Positions 1-9,085 are shown, numbered from the stretch's first letter. The stretch: 64,000 nt of DNA from JAJDTT01 sp965116695 (GCA_965116695.1 OZ220706.1:2046001-2110000), one strand, 5' to 3'. The notes: generated by a model from the sequence alone, not told the origin. Translations and numbers: made by a program.

Positions 1-272
1 CGGTAGGTATCGCCGTCCTTGAGGATGGTGGTGTAGAAGGAACTCCAGTCTTCCCAGGGTTTTTCGTACGAGATGGCGACGCCTCCGGGCCGGGGGGCGT
101 GCAGTTTCAGGCGGGTACCCCGGAGCTGTCCGATCAGGTGATAGTCGACGAAGAGCTCCCGCCGGGAGCCGATGTCCAACGAGGCGTCGAAATCGGACTT
201 CCCCCAACCAGTTTCCGCCACGGGAGACGACAGCAGAACCGCCGTTCCCAGAAGCAACATTCTCCACCTCAT
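1..272 (-). CDS. Secreted propeller-like (GH32/43-like) protein, N-terminal part
   Basis: Only the first 90 codons are inside the window; the gene continues past base 1. It starts at an ATG at 272 behind GGAGG. The product begins with a hydrophobic signal peptide (RMLLLGTAVLLSS) and then reads ASLDIGSRRELFVDYHLIGQLRGTRLKLHAPRP followed by an EKPWEDW segment, written here in overlapping short pieces of one continuous stretch. The 'R-x-LF-V/L-D-x-x-L-I' block and the 'xRPWEG/EKPWED' block match the complete protein at 18805-20307, so the two are paralogues of the same exported, probably sugar-active propeller family. The substrate cannot be told from this fragment. Confidence 0.7.
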   Translation of the reverse strand, partial: MRWRMLLLGTAVLLSSPVAETGWGKSDFDASLDIGSRRELFVDYHLIGQLRGTRLKLHAPRPGGVAISYEKPWEDWSSFYTTILKDGDTY

Positions 273-419
273 GATCGAACCTCCGTTTCCGTCTCTGTTG
301 CAGCTTAGCCGCGCTGCCCCCGCATCACTGCAGCCGGGCTGAATTCCAGAGACTACAGGTCCCCGCCCGGAATCACCATACTCGGCGGCACCACTCCGGC
401 ACTTCCCGGCCTCCAGAAA

Positions 420-531
420 AAGGGACTGTCCCCTACTCGAGAGAGAGTGCTCTCAGAAATAGGGACTGTCCCCTTCTTGCTCCCCGATAGCAGATAAAGG
501 GACTGTCCCCTACTCGAGAGAGTGCTCTCTC
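420..531. repeat. Triplicated GGGACTGTCCCC short repeat
   Basis: The semi-palindromic core AGGGACTGTCCCCT occurs at about 421-434, 461-474 and 498-511. The first and third copies also share a CTACTCGAGAGAG...TGCTCTC tail, making two direct repeats of about 36 bp; the second copy has only the core. They fill the gap (273-628) between the divergent genes at 272 and 629; no other gene is seen there. Similar GGGACAGTCCC palindromes are common interspersed elements in environmental bacteria, but I see no transposase here. Confidence 0.75.
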
Positions 532-628
532 AAAGCAGACACGTTGCTTGCGCCGCCGGGAAACGGCTTGTGCTAATCTCCGTGAAACCGAGTCTCACGA
601 TGAATTCGCTTCAGAGGAGGAAACCGAA

Positions 629-1531
629 TTGAAAATTCTCCGGCTCCTGACGGTGAGCTTGGCGGCGTGCAGTTCGACCTTGGCAGGTGCCTGGACCCCG
701 CCGGCGCCGACCCACGCCGACGTGGCCTACGGACCGCACGCGCGCAACCGGCTGGATTTCTGGAAGGCGGAGGGCCAGGGTCCCCGCCCCCTCCTGGTCT
801 TCATTCACGGCGGAGGTTGGACCGGCGGCGACAAGACCCGGCACCTTGCGGATTTCCGGCCTTACCTCAAGAAGGGCATTTCCTACGCCGCCGTCAACTA
901 CCGACTGACCCCCGGGTCACCCCTTCCGGCTCCGGTTCACGACGCGGCCCGGGCCATCCAGTTTCTGCGCTGGAAGGCCTCCGAGTGGAACCTCGACAAG
1001 CACCGCATCGCTTTGACCGGGAGCAGCGCGGGAGCGTGCACCTCAACGTGGATCCTGCTGCACGACGACCTGGCGGACCCCCAGGCCGCCGACCCCGTGC
1101 TCCGCGAGTCGACCCGGGTGACGGCGGCGGCAGTTCACGGCGGACAGACGTCCATCGACCCCAAGGTGATCGAGCCCTGGTTGGGACCGAACGTCCTGAA
1201 GCATCGCATGATCAACATGGCGGTCGGCGAGCAGACCATCGAAGCGGCGCTGGCCAACTATGAGAAGCACCGCCCGCTTTACGTCGAGTTCTCGCCCTAC
1301 AATCATCTGACCGCCGACGATCCCCCGCTGCTGATGACGTATGGAAACAACATGACGCTCCCCTCGGAGGACGCCGGACATGGGATCCACCACCCCGTGT
1401 ACGGAATCAAGGTGAAGCAAAAGTCGGACCGTCTGGGACACGAGTGCCACTTGCTGATCGAAGGAGTATCGAAGTCGGCGCAATACGCGAACGCGACGGA
1501 GTTCCTGATGGCGAAGCTGCTGGCCAGATAG
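629..1531 (+). CDS. Secreted alpha/beta-hydrolase (esterase/lipase family)
   Basis: Serine esterase of the hormone-sensitive-lipase/BD-FAE type. The oxyanion-hole motif HGGGW lies near residues 60-64 and the nucleophile elbow GSSAG near 131-135. The reading frame is open from 548, but the TTG at 629 follows AGAGGAGG and is immediately followed by a signal peptide (KILRLLTVSLAACSSTLAGAW), so I take TTG as the start; this gives 300 aa. The Cys in LAAC could make it a lipoprotein. It is followed 43 bp later by the Rieske oxygenase and may be co-transcribed. The substrate is unknown; carbohydrate or plant-phenolic esters are typical for the family. Confidence 0.8.
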   Translation: MKILRLLTVSLAACSSTLAGAWTPPAPTHADVAYGPHARNRLDFWKAEGQGPRPLLVFIHGGGWTGGDKTRHLADFRPYLKKGISYAAVNYRLTPGSPLPAPVHDAARAIQFLRWKASEWNLDKHRIALTGSSAGACTSTWILLHDDLADPQAADPVLRESTRVTAAAVHGGQTSIDPKVIEPWLGPNVLKHRMINMAVGEQTIEAALANYEKHRPLYVEFSPYNHLTADDPPLLMTYGNNMTLPSEDAGHGIHHPVYGIKVKQKSDRLGHECHLLIEGVSKSAQYANATEFLMAKLLAR

Positions 1532-1574
1532 ATGGCGGCTCCCGCGTTCGATTCAGTTTCAATGTGACAAGGCC

Positions 1575-2801
1575 ATGACAGACGCAGGCGGTAACGGATT
1601 CTCCTTGTCGCAGTTGATCGACTCCCGAAAGCCCGGCCTCACGCTGGAGCAGCCGTTCTACAAATCGCCGCGGATCTTCGAGCTGGACATGGAGAGGGTG
1701 CACCTGCGCCACTGGCAGATCGTGGGCCACGTGAGCCGCCTGCCGGCCGCCGGAGACTACTTCCTCTACTCTCTGGGCGGCGAGTCGGTGGTGATCGTCC
1801 GGGACCGGGACCGTGAAATCCGCGCCTTTCTCAACGTCTGCCGGCATCGCGGGTCCAGGATCTGCCTGGAGGAAGAGGGCTCGGTCAAGCGATTCGTCTG
1901 TCCCTACCACTCCTGGACCTACGGATTGGACGGATCCCTGCTCTCCGCCCGGCACATGCCCGGCGGCTTCGATCGGGGAGATTTCCCCCTGCACCGTTGT
2001 CATGTCCGCGTGGTGGAAGGACTGATCTTCATCTGCCTGGCCGAGGCGCCCCCGCCGTTCAAGCCCCTCGCTCGGGACATCACGAACCTCTTTTCTCCCC
2101 ATGGATGGCCGGCGGCCAAGACCTGCGCCCGCGTCAGCCACGTCATCCGCGCCAACTGGAAGCTGGTGGCCGAGAACTTCTTCGAGTGCTACCACTGCCT
2201 CCATACGCATCCCGAGCTGACCTCCGTCATGAGCTACGTGCGCGCGGGCGAGTCGAAGCGCTTCGGCGAGGAGCTGGACCGCTACACCTCCCGTTGGAAG
2301 AGGGAGATCTGCCGGACGGATCACGACCCGGAGCCGTTCGACCGGGACACGGGAATCCAGCAGCACGGAGGCCGCCGGCCTATCCGTCCCGGCTATTTGA
2401 CCCAGAGCCGGACCGGACAACCCTTGGCTCCCCTCATGGGAGACTACGACGCCTACGACGGGGGCGTCTCGTCCATCATGTTCTTTCCCATCAACTGGCT
2501 CGTCGCCACCAACGACTACGGAATGGCGACCCGGTTCACGCCTCTCTCTGCCCAGGAGACCGAAGTGGAGCTCACCTGGCTCGTCCATCCGGACGCCGTC
2601 GAGGGCGTCGACTACGATCCGGAAGAAGTGACCTGGCTGTGGCTCAAGACGCTGGAAGAGGACAAGGAAATCTGCGAGAACAACCAGGCCGGTGTCAACA
2701 GCCGTTACTACCGCCCGGGGCCCTACAGCACGGCCGAGGAGACCGTGGACCGGTTCTGCAGGTGGTACCTGGACGAGTTGGGCGCGAATACCCCAAGCTG
2801 A
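1575..2801 (+). CDS. Rieske aromatic ring-hydroxylating oxygenase, alpha subunit
   Basis: 408-aa cytoplasmic oxygenase component. The Rieske [2Fe-2S] ligands are C89-x-H91 and C109-x2-H112. The catalytic mononuclear iron motif is the N-F-F-E-C-Y-H-C-L-H-T-H block at 201-212 (His207, His212). Length and order fit the RHO alpha family, which includes carnitine and choline/betaine-type monooxygenases as well as aromatic dioxygenases. No beta subunit, ferredoxin or reductase is adjacent, so electrons must come from partners encoded elsewhere. The substrate cannot be assigned. It sits downstream of the esterase at 629. Confidence 0.9.
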   Translation: MTDAGGNGFSLSQLIDSRKPGLTLEQPFYKSPRIFELDMERVHLRHWQIVGHVSRLPAAGDYFLYSLGGESVVIVRDRDREIRAFLNVCRHRGSRICLEEEGSVKRFVCPYHSWTYGLDGSLLSARHMPGGFDRGDFPLHRCHVRVVEGLIFICLAEAPPPFKPLARDITNLFSPHGWPAAKTCARVSHVIRANWKLVAENFFECYHCLHTHPELTSVMSYVRAGESKRFGEELDRYTSRWKREICRTDHDPEPFDRDTGIQQHGGRRPIRPGYLTQSRTGQPLAPLMGDYDAYDGGVSSIMFFPINWLVATNDYGMATRFTPLSAQETEVELTWLVHPDAVEGVDYDPEEVTWLWLKTLEEDKEICENNQAGVNSRYYRPGPYSTAEETVDRFCRWYLDELGANTPS

Positions 2802-2852
2802 GGAACAAGAGATAAGAGCGGACCCGTCCATCGACAGACGCTCTCCGAAACC

Positions 2853-3187
2853 TCACTCTCCAGCGAAATCGGACTCCATCAGCCGCAGCCGCGCTCCGGC
2901 AATGATCTCCCTCTTGCCGCCGGTGCGAACCCCCGCGTAGTGGGTCGTCAGCCAGTTCTCGCCGGGCCGGCGTTCGAACAGGTAGGGACAGGAGAGCCAG
3001 CCTCCCGGCTGCCGGGCCACTACCTGGGGCCGGGTCCAGGCCAGGGCGAGACGGCCGCTGGACAGGCGGATGAGGTAGCCCGGGGCGTTGCCGGCGTCGA
3101 TGCCGCTGGGCCGGATCAACCGCCAGGAACGGCCCTTTCCACTGGCACAAGCGGCGTTCCGGGCTTGGGACTTGTCTGAAGGAAGAT
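2853..3187 (-). pseudogene. Decayed exo-alpha-sialidase (BNR-repeat) 3' remnant
   Basis: The frame, open from the tRNA end to a TGA at 2853, ends with PGYLIRLSSGRLALAWTRPQ, then SCPYLFERRPGENWLTTHY and RLMESDF near the C-terminus. From family knowledge, bacterial sialidases carry a 'PGYLIRLxSGRLAL' block, then a longer stretch, then 'SYPYLFERxPGELWxTT'; here the two blocks are nearly fused, suggesting an internal deletion of a few dozen residues. There is no ATG and no ribosome site, and the 5' end runs straight into the 3' end of tRNA-Gln. I read it as a gene fragment left by deletion or integration. A short expressed ORF (TTG near 3119) cannot be excluded. Confidence 0.55.
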
Positions 3188-3261
3188 TGGCTGGGGGACA
3201 GGGATTCGAACCCCGATAACGTGGTCCAGAGCCACGCGTGTTGCCGTTACACCATCCCCCA
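3188..3261 (-). tRNA. tRNA-Gln (anticodon CTG)
   Basis: 74 nt including an encoded CCA. The acceptor stem TGGGGGA/TCCCCCA, discriminator G, T-arm GGTTCGAATCC and anticodon arm CGTGG-CTCTGGA-CCACG are all intact. The anticodon is CTG, reading CAG. It has its own promoter upstream. Confidence 0.95.
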
Positions 3262-3283
3262 ACCGGTGGGCCAAACGGAGCGC

Positions 3284-3312
3284 ATTATAGCAAAACGGCC
3301 CAGCCGTGTCGG
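3284..3312 (-). promoter_or_regulatory. Sigma-70 promoter of tRNA-Gln
   Basis: On the minus strand: -35 CCGACA (3312-3307; 4/6 match to TTGACA), 17-bp spacer, -10 TATAAT (3289-3284; perfect). The tRNA 5' end is 22 nt downstream. A perfect -10 stands out in this GC-rich sequence. Confidence 0.75.
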
Positions 3313-3349
3313 ACCGGCGGCAGCGGTGGTGAGGAACGCGTATGCGGAG

Positions 3350-3754
3350 TCAGTCCACCAGTTGCAGACGGGCGGAAGCCTGCTCCAGCAGTGTGAGGGC
3401 GGCGGCGTAATCGGTCCCGGGATCCCGGGACCGGAGCAACTGCTCGGCTTTCTCCTTGTCGGCCCGGGCCCGGGAACCGTCGATCTGGTCGGGAGACTCC
3501 ACCTCCTCGGCCAGCACGATCACCCGGTCCGGAAGGATTTCGGCGAATCCGGAGCTGCAGAATAGCTGGACGTGGTCTCCACCGTCGGGGTAGGAGATGA
3601 CGCCCGTCTTCAACTCGGAGAGGAGCGGCGCATGGCCGGGCAGAATGCCCAGATAGCCTTCGGCGCCAGGGATGGTCACCTCTTGGACCTCGCCGCTGAA
3701 GACGAGCCGGTCCGGCGCAACGATCTCCAACTGAATGGCTTCGGGCAACGCCAC
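3350..3754 (-). CDS. atpC: ATP synthase F1 epsilon subunit
   Basis: 134 aa, last gene of the F1 operon. It begins at a GTG at 3754, two bases beyond the beta-subunit stop, with an AGGAGG inside the end of atpD. The N-terminal beta-sandwich is typical: LEIVAPDRLVFSGEV, then PGAEGYLGILPGHAPL. The C-terminal helical hairpin is RADKEKAEQLLRS...ALTLLEQASARLQ. The protein links the gamma shaft to the c-ring and restrains ATP hydrolysis. Confidence 0.95.
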   Translation of the reverse strand: MALPEAIQLEIVAPDRLVFSGEVQEVTIPGAEGYLGILPGHAPLLSELKTGVISYPDGGDHVQLFCSSGFAEILPDRVIVLAEEVESPDQIDGSRARADKEKAEQLLRSRDPGTDYAAALTLLEQASARLQLVD

Positions 3755-3756
3755 GA

Positions 3757-5181
3757 TCAGGCGACCTCCTGCTCCAGCGCCTTGGCCTTCTCCAGGACCT
3801 CGTCGATGCCGCCCACCATGTAGAAGGCCTGCTCCGGCAGGTCGTCGTACTTGCCTTCGCAGATCTCCTTGAAGCCGGAGATGGCGTCCTCGACGCTGAC
3901 GTAGACGCCGGGAATTCCGGTGAACTGCTCGGCCACATAAAAGGGCTGGGAAAGGAACCTCTGGACCTTCCGGGCCCGGCTCACCGTGAGCTTGTCCTCC
4001 TCCGAGAGCTCGTCGATGCCCAGGATGGCGATGATGTCCTGGAGATCCTTGTAGCGCTGGAGGATTCCCTGGACGGTGCGGGCCACAGTGTAGTGCTCCT
4101 CGCCGATGATCCTGGGATCCAGGATGCGGCTGGTGGAGGCCAGGGGATCCACCGCCGGGTAGAGGCCCTGCTCGAAGATGGCGCGGTCCAGGTTGGTGGT
4201 GGCGTCCAGGTGGGCGAAGGCCGTGGCCGGCGCCGGGTCGGTGTAGTCGTCCGCCGGCACGTAGATGGCCTGGATCGACGTGATGGACCCTTTCTTGGTG
4301 CTGGTGATCCGCTCCTGGAGCTCCCCCATTTCGGTGGCCAGATTGGGCTGGTAGCCCACGGCCGAGGGCATCCGTCCCAGCAGGGCCGAGACCTCGGAAC
4401 CCGCCTGGGTGAAGCGGAAGATGTTGTCGATGAACAGGAGCACGTCCTGCCCTTCCTCGTCCCGGAAGTACTCGGCCACGGTCAGGCCGGTCAGGCCGAC
4501 CCGCAGCCGGGCTCCCGGAGGTTCGGTCATCTGGCCATAGATCAATGCGGCCTTGTCGATGACCCCCGAATCCTTCATCTCCAGCCAGAGGTCGTTCCCC
4601 TCCCGGGTCCGCTCCCCCACCCCGGCGAAGACCGAGAATCCGCCGTGGTGGGTGGCGATCCGGTTGATCAGCTCCATGATGATGACCGTCTTCCCCACGC
4701 CGGCGCCTCCGAAGAGGCCGATCTTGCCACCCTTGGAGAAAGGCTCGATCAGGTCGATCACCTTGATGCCGGTCTCGAACATCTCGGTCTCGGTGCTCTG
4801 GGACTCGAGGCTGGGCGCGGGACGATGGATGGGAAATCGCACCTTGGCGCTCACTTCTCCCACCTGGTCGACCGGTTCGCCCAGAACGCTGAGCACCCGG
4901 CCCAGGGTCTCCCGGCCCACGGGCACCGTGATGGGCTGACCCTGGTCCACGGCCTTCATGCCCCGCACCACGCCGTCGGTCGGCTGCATGGAGATGCACC
5001 TGACCACACCCTCGCCCCGATGCTGCGCCACTTCGGCGGTGAGGTCGATCTCCACGTCGCTTTCGAAACCGTCCGAGGTGACGTGGATGGCGTTGTAGAT
5101 GTGGGGGACATGGTCCGAATCGAACTCGACGTCCAGAACCGGACCAATGACCTGCAGGACTTTCCCGACGTTCTCAGACAT
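3757..5181 (-). CDS. atpD: ATP synthase F1 beta subunit
   Basis: 474 aa, the catalytic subunit. The P-loop GGAGVGKT is at 158-165, followed by VGERTREGNDL with the catalytic Glu, the Walker-B strand DVLLFIDNIFRFTQAGSE and the DELSEEDKL segment. Full family length with no lesion. It lies between atpG (25 bp gap) and atpC (2 bp gap), indicating one transcript. Confidence 0.98.
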   Translation of the reverse strand: MSENVGKVLQVIGPVLDVEFDSDHVPHIYNAIHVTSDGFESDVEIDLTAEVAQHRGEGVVRCISMQPTDGVVRGMKAVDQGQPITVPVGRETLGRVLSVLGEPVDQVGEVSAKVRFPIHRPAPSLESQSTETEMFETGIKVIDLIEPFSKGGKIGLFGGAGVGKTVIIMELINRIATHHGGFSVFAGVGERTREGNDLWLEMKDSGVIDKAALIYGQMTEPPGARLRVGLTGLTVAEYFRDEEGQDVLLFIDNIFRFTQAGSEVSALLGRMPSAVGYQPNLATEMGELQERITSTKKGSITSIQAIYVPADDYTDPAPATAFAHLDATTNLDRAIFEQGLYPAVDPLASTSRILDPRIIGEEHYTVARTVQGILQRYKDLQDIIAILGIDELSEEDKLTVSRARKVQRFLSQPFYVAEQFTGIPGVYVSVEDAISGFKEICEGKYDDLPEQAFYMVGGIDEVLEKAKALEQEVA

Positions 5182-5205
5182 GACTGGTCTACTCCTTTCC
5201 CGGAC

Positions 5206-6084
5206 TCACCCTTCCAGGGCGTCCGCTCCGCTGACGATCTCGATGATCTCCGTGGTGATGGAAGCCTGCCGGATGCGGTTCATGGTCAGGGTCAACTTGT
5301 CGATCATCTCCTTGGCGTTCCTGGTGGCGGCGTCCATGGCCGTCATCCGGGCTCCGTGCTCGGCCGCCTCCGACTCCAGCATCGCCCGGAAGATCTGAGT
5401 CTCCACGTGCCGGGGAAGCAGAAAGTCCAGCATCTCGCGGGGCGGCTGCTCATAGATGTAGTCGACGCCCGGGTCCGTTCCCGATTCGGCCTCCTCAATC
5501 TCGAGGCGGCGGATCGGCAGCAAAGGCTCCAGGACCACATCCTGGCGCACCACGGATTTGAACTCGTTGTAAACCAGGTAGACGGCATCCAGTTCGCTGA
5601 CCGAGAAATAGTCGATGATCCCCTTGCCGATCTCGCGGGCGTAACGGTGGTCCACCCGCGTCATGATGTTCACGAACTCGTGGCGCACGGGCCAGGGCCG
5701 GGTCTTGAACCATTCCACGCCCCGCCGTCCCACCAGCGTCAGGCTCAGCGTGCGGTTGGCCGTCTCGTCCTCGATGAAGCTCATGGCGGAGCGGATGATG
5801 TTGGAATTGAAGGATCCGCAGAGCCCGCGGTCGCCCGTGACCACCACCAGCATCACCCTTTCGCGGTCCCGCTGGGCCAGAAGCGGGTGCTGCCCGGGAT
5901 CGATCCTCCGGGCCATGGAGTTGAGCACCGAGAGCATCCGGTTGGCGTAGGGCCTGGCCGCCACGATCCGGTCCTGGGCCCGCTTCAGCTTGGAAGCGGC
6001 CACCAGCTTCATGGCCCTGGTGATCTGCTGGATGTTCTTGACCGAGCGAACTCGCCGCCGGAAGTGAATCAGGTTGCCGGGCAT
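5206..6084 (-). CDS. atpG: ATP synthase F1 gamma subunit
   Basis: 292 aa. The N-terminal coiled-coil signature is MPGNLIHFRRRVRSVKNIQQITRAMKLVAASK (positions 1-32, quoted in two overlapping parts in the sequence), with VVTGDRGLCGSFN in the Rossmann-like middle and the C-terminal helix ATRNAKEMIDKLTLTMNRIRQASIT that penetrates the alpha3beta3 ring. It is the central rotor shaft. Spacing to atpA (56 bp) and atpD (24 bp) fits an operon. Confidence 0.97.
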   Translation of the reverse strand: MPGNLIHFRRRVRSVKNIQQITRAMKLVAASKLKRAQDRIVAARPYANRMLSVLNSMARRIDPGQHPLLAQRDRERVMLVVVTGDRGLCGSFNSNIIRSAMSFIEDETANRTLSLTLVGRRGVEWFKTRPWPVRHEFVNIMTRVDHRYAREIGKGIIDYFSVSELDAVYLVYNEFKSVVRQDVVLEPLLPIRRLEIEEAESGTDPGVDYIYEQPPREMLDFLLPRHVETQIFRAMLESEAAEHGARMTAMDAATRNAKEMIDKLTLTMNRIRQASITTEIIEIVSGADALEG

Positions 6085-6140
6085 GTTGTTTCAGACGTCC
6101 ACCCGAGGGGTTGGACCCGGGTCCGGATCGGGTCCGGAGG

Positions 6141-7661
6141 TCAGGCCGCTTTCTCGGCCAGAAAACGCTCCTTGAACTCGGAAATGGCTGCGTTCATCTT
6201 CTGGGACAATTCGTCATCCAGGGACCCCTTGTCCAGGATCTCCTGCAGGACGCTGGCCTTGTTCGTATCCATGAAGCGGTAGAGACCGGCTTCGAAGTCG
6301 CCGAGATCCGTCACTTCCAAATCGTCCAAGTGCCCTTGCGTGCCCGCAAATATGATCAGGATCTGTTTCTCCACCGCCAGCGGTTCGTACTGCGGCTGCT
6401 TCAGGAGCTCGGTCAGGCGCACGCCCCGGGCCAATTGCCGCTGCGAAGTCGGGTCCAGGTCCGATCCGAACTGGGCAAAGGCCGCCAGCTCCCGGTATTG
6501 GGCCAGATCCAGACGAAGCGTTCCCGCAATCTGCTTCATCGCCTTCATCTGGGCCGATCCTCCCACCCGGCTCACCGAGACCCCCACGCTGATGGCAGGG
6601 CGGACGCCGGAGTAGAACAGGTCGGTCTCCAGGTAGATCTGGCCATCGGTGATGGAAATGACGTTGGTGGGAATATAGGCGGAGATGTCCCCCGCCTGGG
6701 TCTCGATCACGGGCAACGCCGTCAGGCTGCCGCCTCCCCGTTCATCGCTCAGCTTGGCGGCCCGCTCCAGCAGGCGGCTGTGAAGATAGAACACGTCTCC
6801 CGGGAACGCCTCGCGTCCCGGCGGCCGCCTCATGAGCAGGGAGATCTCCCGGTATGAGGCCGCGTGCTTGGAAAGGTCGTCGTAGATGATGAGGGCATGA
6901 TGGCCCCGGTCCCGAAAATATTCGCCGATGGCGCAACCGGAATAGGGCGCCAGGTACTGCATCGTCGCCGGGTCCGACGAGGAGGCCGAAATCACCACGC
7001 AACGGTCCATCACCCCGGCATCCTCCAGAGTCTTGACTACCTGGGCGACGGTGGAACGCTTCTGGCCGATGGCCACGTAGATGGAGATGACCCCCGAGTC
7101 CCGCTGGTTGATGATGGCGTCGATGGCGACGGCGGTCTTGCCCGTCTGCCGGTCGCCGATGATCAGCTCCCGCTGCCCCCGCCCGATGGGGATCATGGAG
7201 TCGATGGCCTTCAGCCCGGTCTGCAGCGGCTCGGCCACCGGTTGCCGGTCCACGACGCCGGGCGCCAGCCGTTCAACGGGCATGTTGGCGTCGGTGGCGA
7301 TGGGTCCCTTGCCGTCCTCGGGACGGCCCAGGGCATCCACGACCCGCCCCAACATGGCTTCGCCGGCGGGAACCTGCATGATGCGGCCGGTCCGCTTCAC
7401 CAGGTCGCCCTCAGAAACCTGGTGGAACTCGCCGAAGAGCACGGCGCCCACGTTGTCCTCCTCCAGATTGAAGGCCAGTCCGTAAACGTCGTTGGGAAAC
7501 TCCACCAGTTCCAGGGCCATGACCTTGTCCAAGCCGTGAACCCGGGCAATGCCGTCACCCGCCGAGATGACGGTCCCCACCTCGCTGACCACCAGTCCGG
7601 TGCGGTAATCCTGGATCTGACTCCTTATGATCTGACTGATCTCGTCCGCCTTGATCGCCAT
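6141..7661 (-). CDS. atpA: ATP synthase F1 alpha subunit
   Basis: 506 aa, the non-catalytic nucleotide-binding subunit. The P-loop GDRQTGKT is at 169-176; the ALIIYDDLSKHA strand and the VGGSAQMKAMKQIAGTLRLDLAQYRE arginine-finger region are present (the Arg in SVSRVGG). Full length, typical N-terminus binding delta (MAIKADEISQIIRSQI). An 86-bp gap separates it from atpH. Confidence 0.98.
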   Translation of the reverse strand: MAIKADEISQIIRSQIQDYRTGLVVSEVGTVISAGDGIARVHGLDKVMALELVEFPNDVYGLAFNLEEDNVGAVLFGEFHQVSEGDLVKRTGRIMQVPAGEAMLGRVVDALGRPEDGKGPIATDANMPVERLAPGVVDRQPVAEPLQTGLKAIDSMIPIGRGQRELIIGDRQTGKTAVAIDAIINQRDSGVISIYVAIGQKRSTVAQVVKTLEDAGVMDRCVVISASSSDPATMQYLAPYSGCAIGEYFRDRGHHALIIYDDLSKHAASYREISLLMRRPPGREAFPGDVFYLHSRLLERAAKLSDERGGGSLTALPVIETQAGDISAYIPTNVISITDGQIYLETDLFYSGVRPAISVGVSVSRVGGSAQMKAMKQIAGTLRLDLAQYRELAAFAQFGSDLDPTSQRQLARGVRLTELLKQPQYEPLAVEKQILIIFAGTQGHLDDLEVTDLGDFEAGLYRFMDTNKASVLQEILDKGSLDDELSQKMNAAISEFKERFLAEKAA

Positions 7662-7747
7662 GTGTCTTTTCCTCTTGACCTTCAGCTCCGTCGAACCCCG
7701 ATCCGGAAACGGCAGTTCGGCGCCGCGGCGCCATTCACTCCAACCGG

Positions 7748-8287
7748 CTATTCCCGGCCGATCCGCCGCCTGACCTCCTCCAACTGCGTCCGGATGGAGC
7801 CATCGTAGATCACCGAACCGACCTGGATCCTGAGCCCGCCGATGAGGGACTCGTCCTCCTCATAGGAAAGGCGAACCCGGGCCCGTGAAATTTCCGAAAG
7901 AACCTGTTCGAGGCGGCTCCGAACCTCGGAGCCCAGACCCCTCGCTGACGTCACCACACCCCGGACAACGCCGGCCCGCTGGTCCATGGTCTCCGTGAAG
8001 GCTTCGACGTACTCGTCGTATTCCCCGATTCGGCCATTCTCAAGCAGCACCAGGATGAAGTTGACCGCGGTCTCGACCAGGGAGAGCGGGCCCGCCAACT
8101 CCTCTACGATCCGGCGCTTGGGAGCAAAGGGAATGGCCGGGTTCACCAACGTCTCCAACAGCTCCGGTGAAGCCTGGAGCGCCGCGCCGAACGAGTCCAG
8201 GTCTTCCTGAACCCGCACCTCCCGGCCCTCCTCGACGGCCACTTCGGCCAAAGCTCGAGCGTACCTGCGGGCCCGCGACGAAGCCAT
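7748..8287 (-). CDS. atpH: ATP synthase delta subunit (OSCP)
   Basis: 179 aa. The N-terminal six-helix domain starts ARRYARALAEVAVEEG; the C-terminal part has the family block VTSARGLGSEVRSRLEQVLSE...DESLIGGLRIQVGSVIYDGSIRTQLEEV. It holds the stator stalk on top of F1. It lies 21 bp downstream of atpF. Confidence 0.95.
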   Translation of the reverse strand: MASSRARRYARALAEVAVEEGREVRVQEDLDSFGAALQASPELLETLVNPAIPFAPKRRIVEELAGPLSLVETAVNFILVLLENGRIGEYDEYVEAFTETMDQRAGVVRGVVTSARGLGSEVRSRLEQVLSEISRARVRLSYEEDESLIGGLRIQVGSVIYDGSIRTQLEEVRRRIGRE

Positions 8288-8308
8288 TTCCGGTTCCTTC
8301 CAACTTGC

Positions 8309-8914
8309 TCAGTTTCGGCTGTCGAGGTGCTCGACGGCCCGGCCCACGACCCGGGCGTCCTCTTCAGCCGTCAGTTCCCGGCTCAACCTCTGCCGGGCCA
8401 GCCCCACGGCCAAGTCGGCGGCGTGGGACCGGATCTCGTTCCGGGCCACGCGAGTCAGCAACCGGATCTCCGTTTCCGCTCGCCGGGTCAGGCGGTCCAC
8501 GTCCCGTTGGGCCCGTGCCAGCACTCGCTGCCGCTCCAACTCCGATTCCTCGATCGTGGTCTGCCTCATTCCTGCCAACTGATCGTCCAGCCCCTCGATC
8601 TGCCCCTTGACCGTCGACAACCGCTCCTCGGCCTCCTGCAAGGCCTCTCCCGCCGAACTGATGTTCTCCTGTATTTCATGCTTGCGGTCGACGAGAAACC
8701 GCCTCAGCGGGGCTCGAAGAAAGTAGACGATGATGCCCACCAGGACGGCGAGATTGAACCACCGGCCGGCGGTCTCGATCCAGCCCCAGCCACCGGCTCC
8801 CGAGGCGGCGATCATGAAGGGCGCCACGAACAGCAGTGCCAACCATAGCCGCCAGTATCTCTGCCTTGAGCCTGTTCTTTGCCTTCCCATTGAGGGTTCC
8901 GGTGATTGATTCAC
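8309..8914 (-). CDS. atpF: ATP synthase F0 subunit b
   Basis: 201 aa. Two N-terminal hydrophobic stretches (about 24-38, signal-like, and 52-66, FNLAVLVGIIVYFLR) are followed by a long charged coiled coil. 'LVDRKHEIQENISSAGEALQEAEERL' is the b-type dimerisation region (quoted residues run continuously from about 74). The first hydrophobic segment is extra compared with E. coli b and may be a cleaved signal, as in some other bacterial b subunits. Paired with the b' gene upstream it would make a heterodimeric stator stalk. Confidence 0.9.
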   Translation of the reverse strand: MNQSPEPSMGRQRTGSRQRYWRLWLALLFVAPFMIAASGAGGWGWIETAGRWFNLAVLVGIIVYFLRAPLRRFLVDRKHEIQENISSAGEALQEAEERLSTVKGQIEGLDDQLAGMRQTTIEESELERQRVLARAQRDVDRLTRRAETEIRLLTRVARNEIRSHAADLAVGLARQRLSRELTAEEDARVVGRAVEHLDSRN

Positions 8915-9085
8915 TTTCCTGCGGGTTTTGCCGGCCCGTAGCGGCTGATACCGGAGAGGTTCAGGCGCGTCTCAATACCTCCGGCCGTCTCTTTACGCCT
9001 GTTCGCAGCACCCGGGCTTGACGCCGGGTTGCTGTTCGCCCTCCGGATAAATCGGGACAAGAAAACCGGGGAGGACGAGTAGCCC

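Noticed and set aside
4093..6282. 729-codon ORF antisense to atpD-atpG
   Set aside because: The opposite strand encodes the highly conserved ATP synthase subunits; the frame is rich in His, Gly and Asp as expected from antisense.
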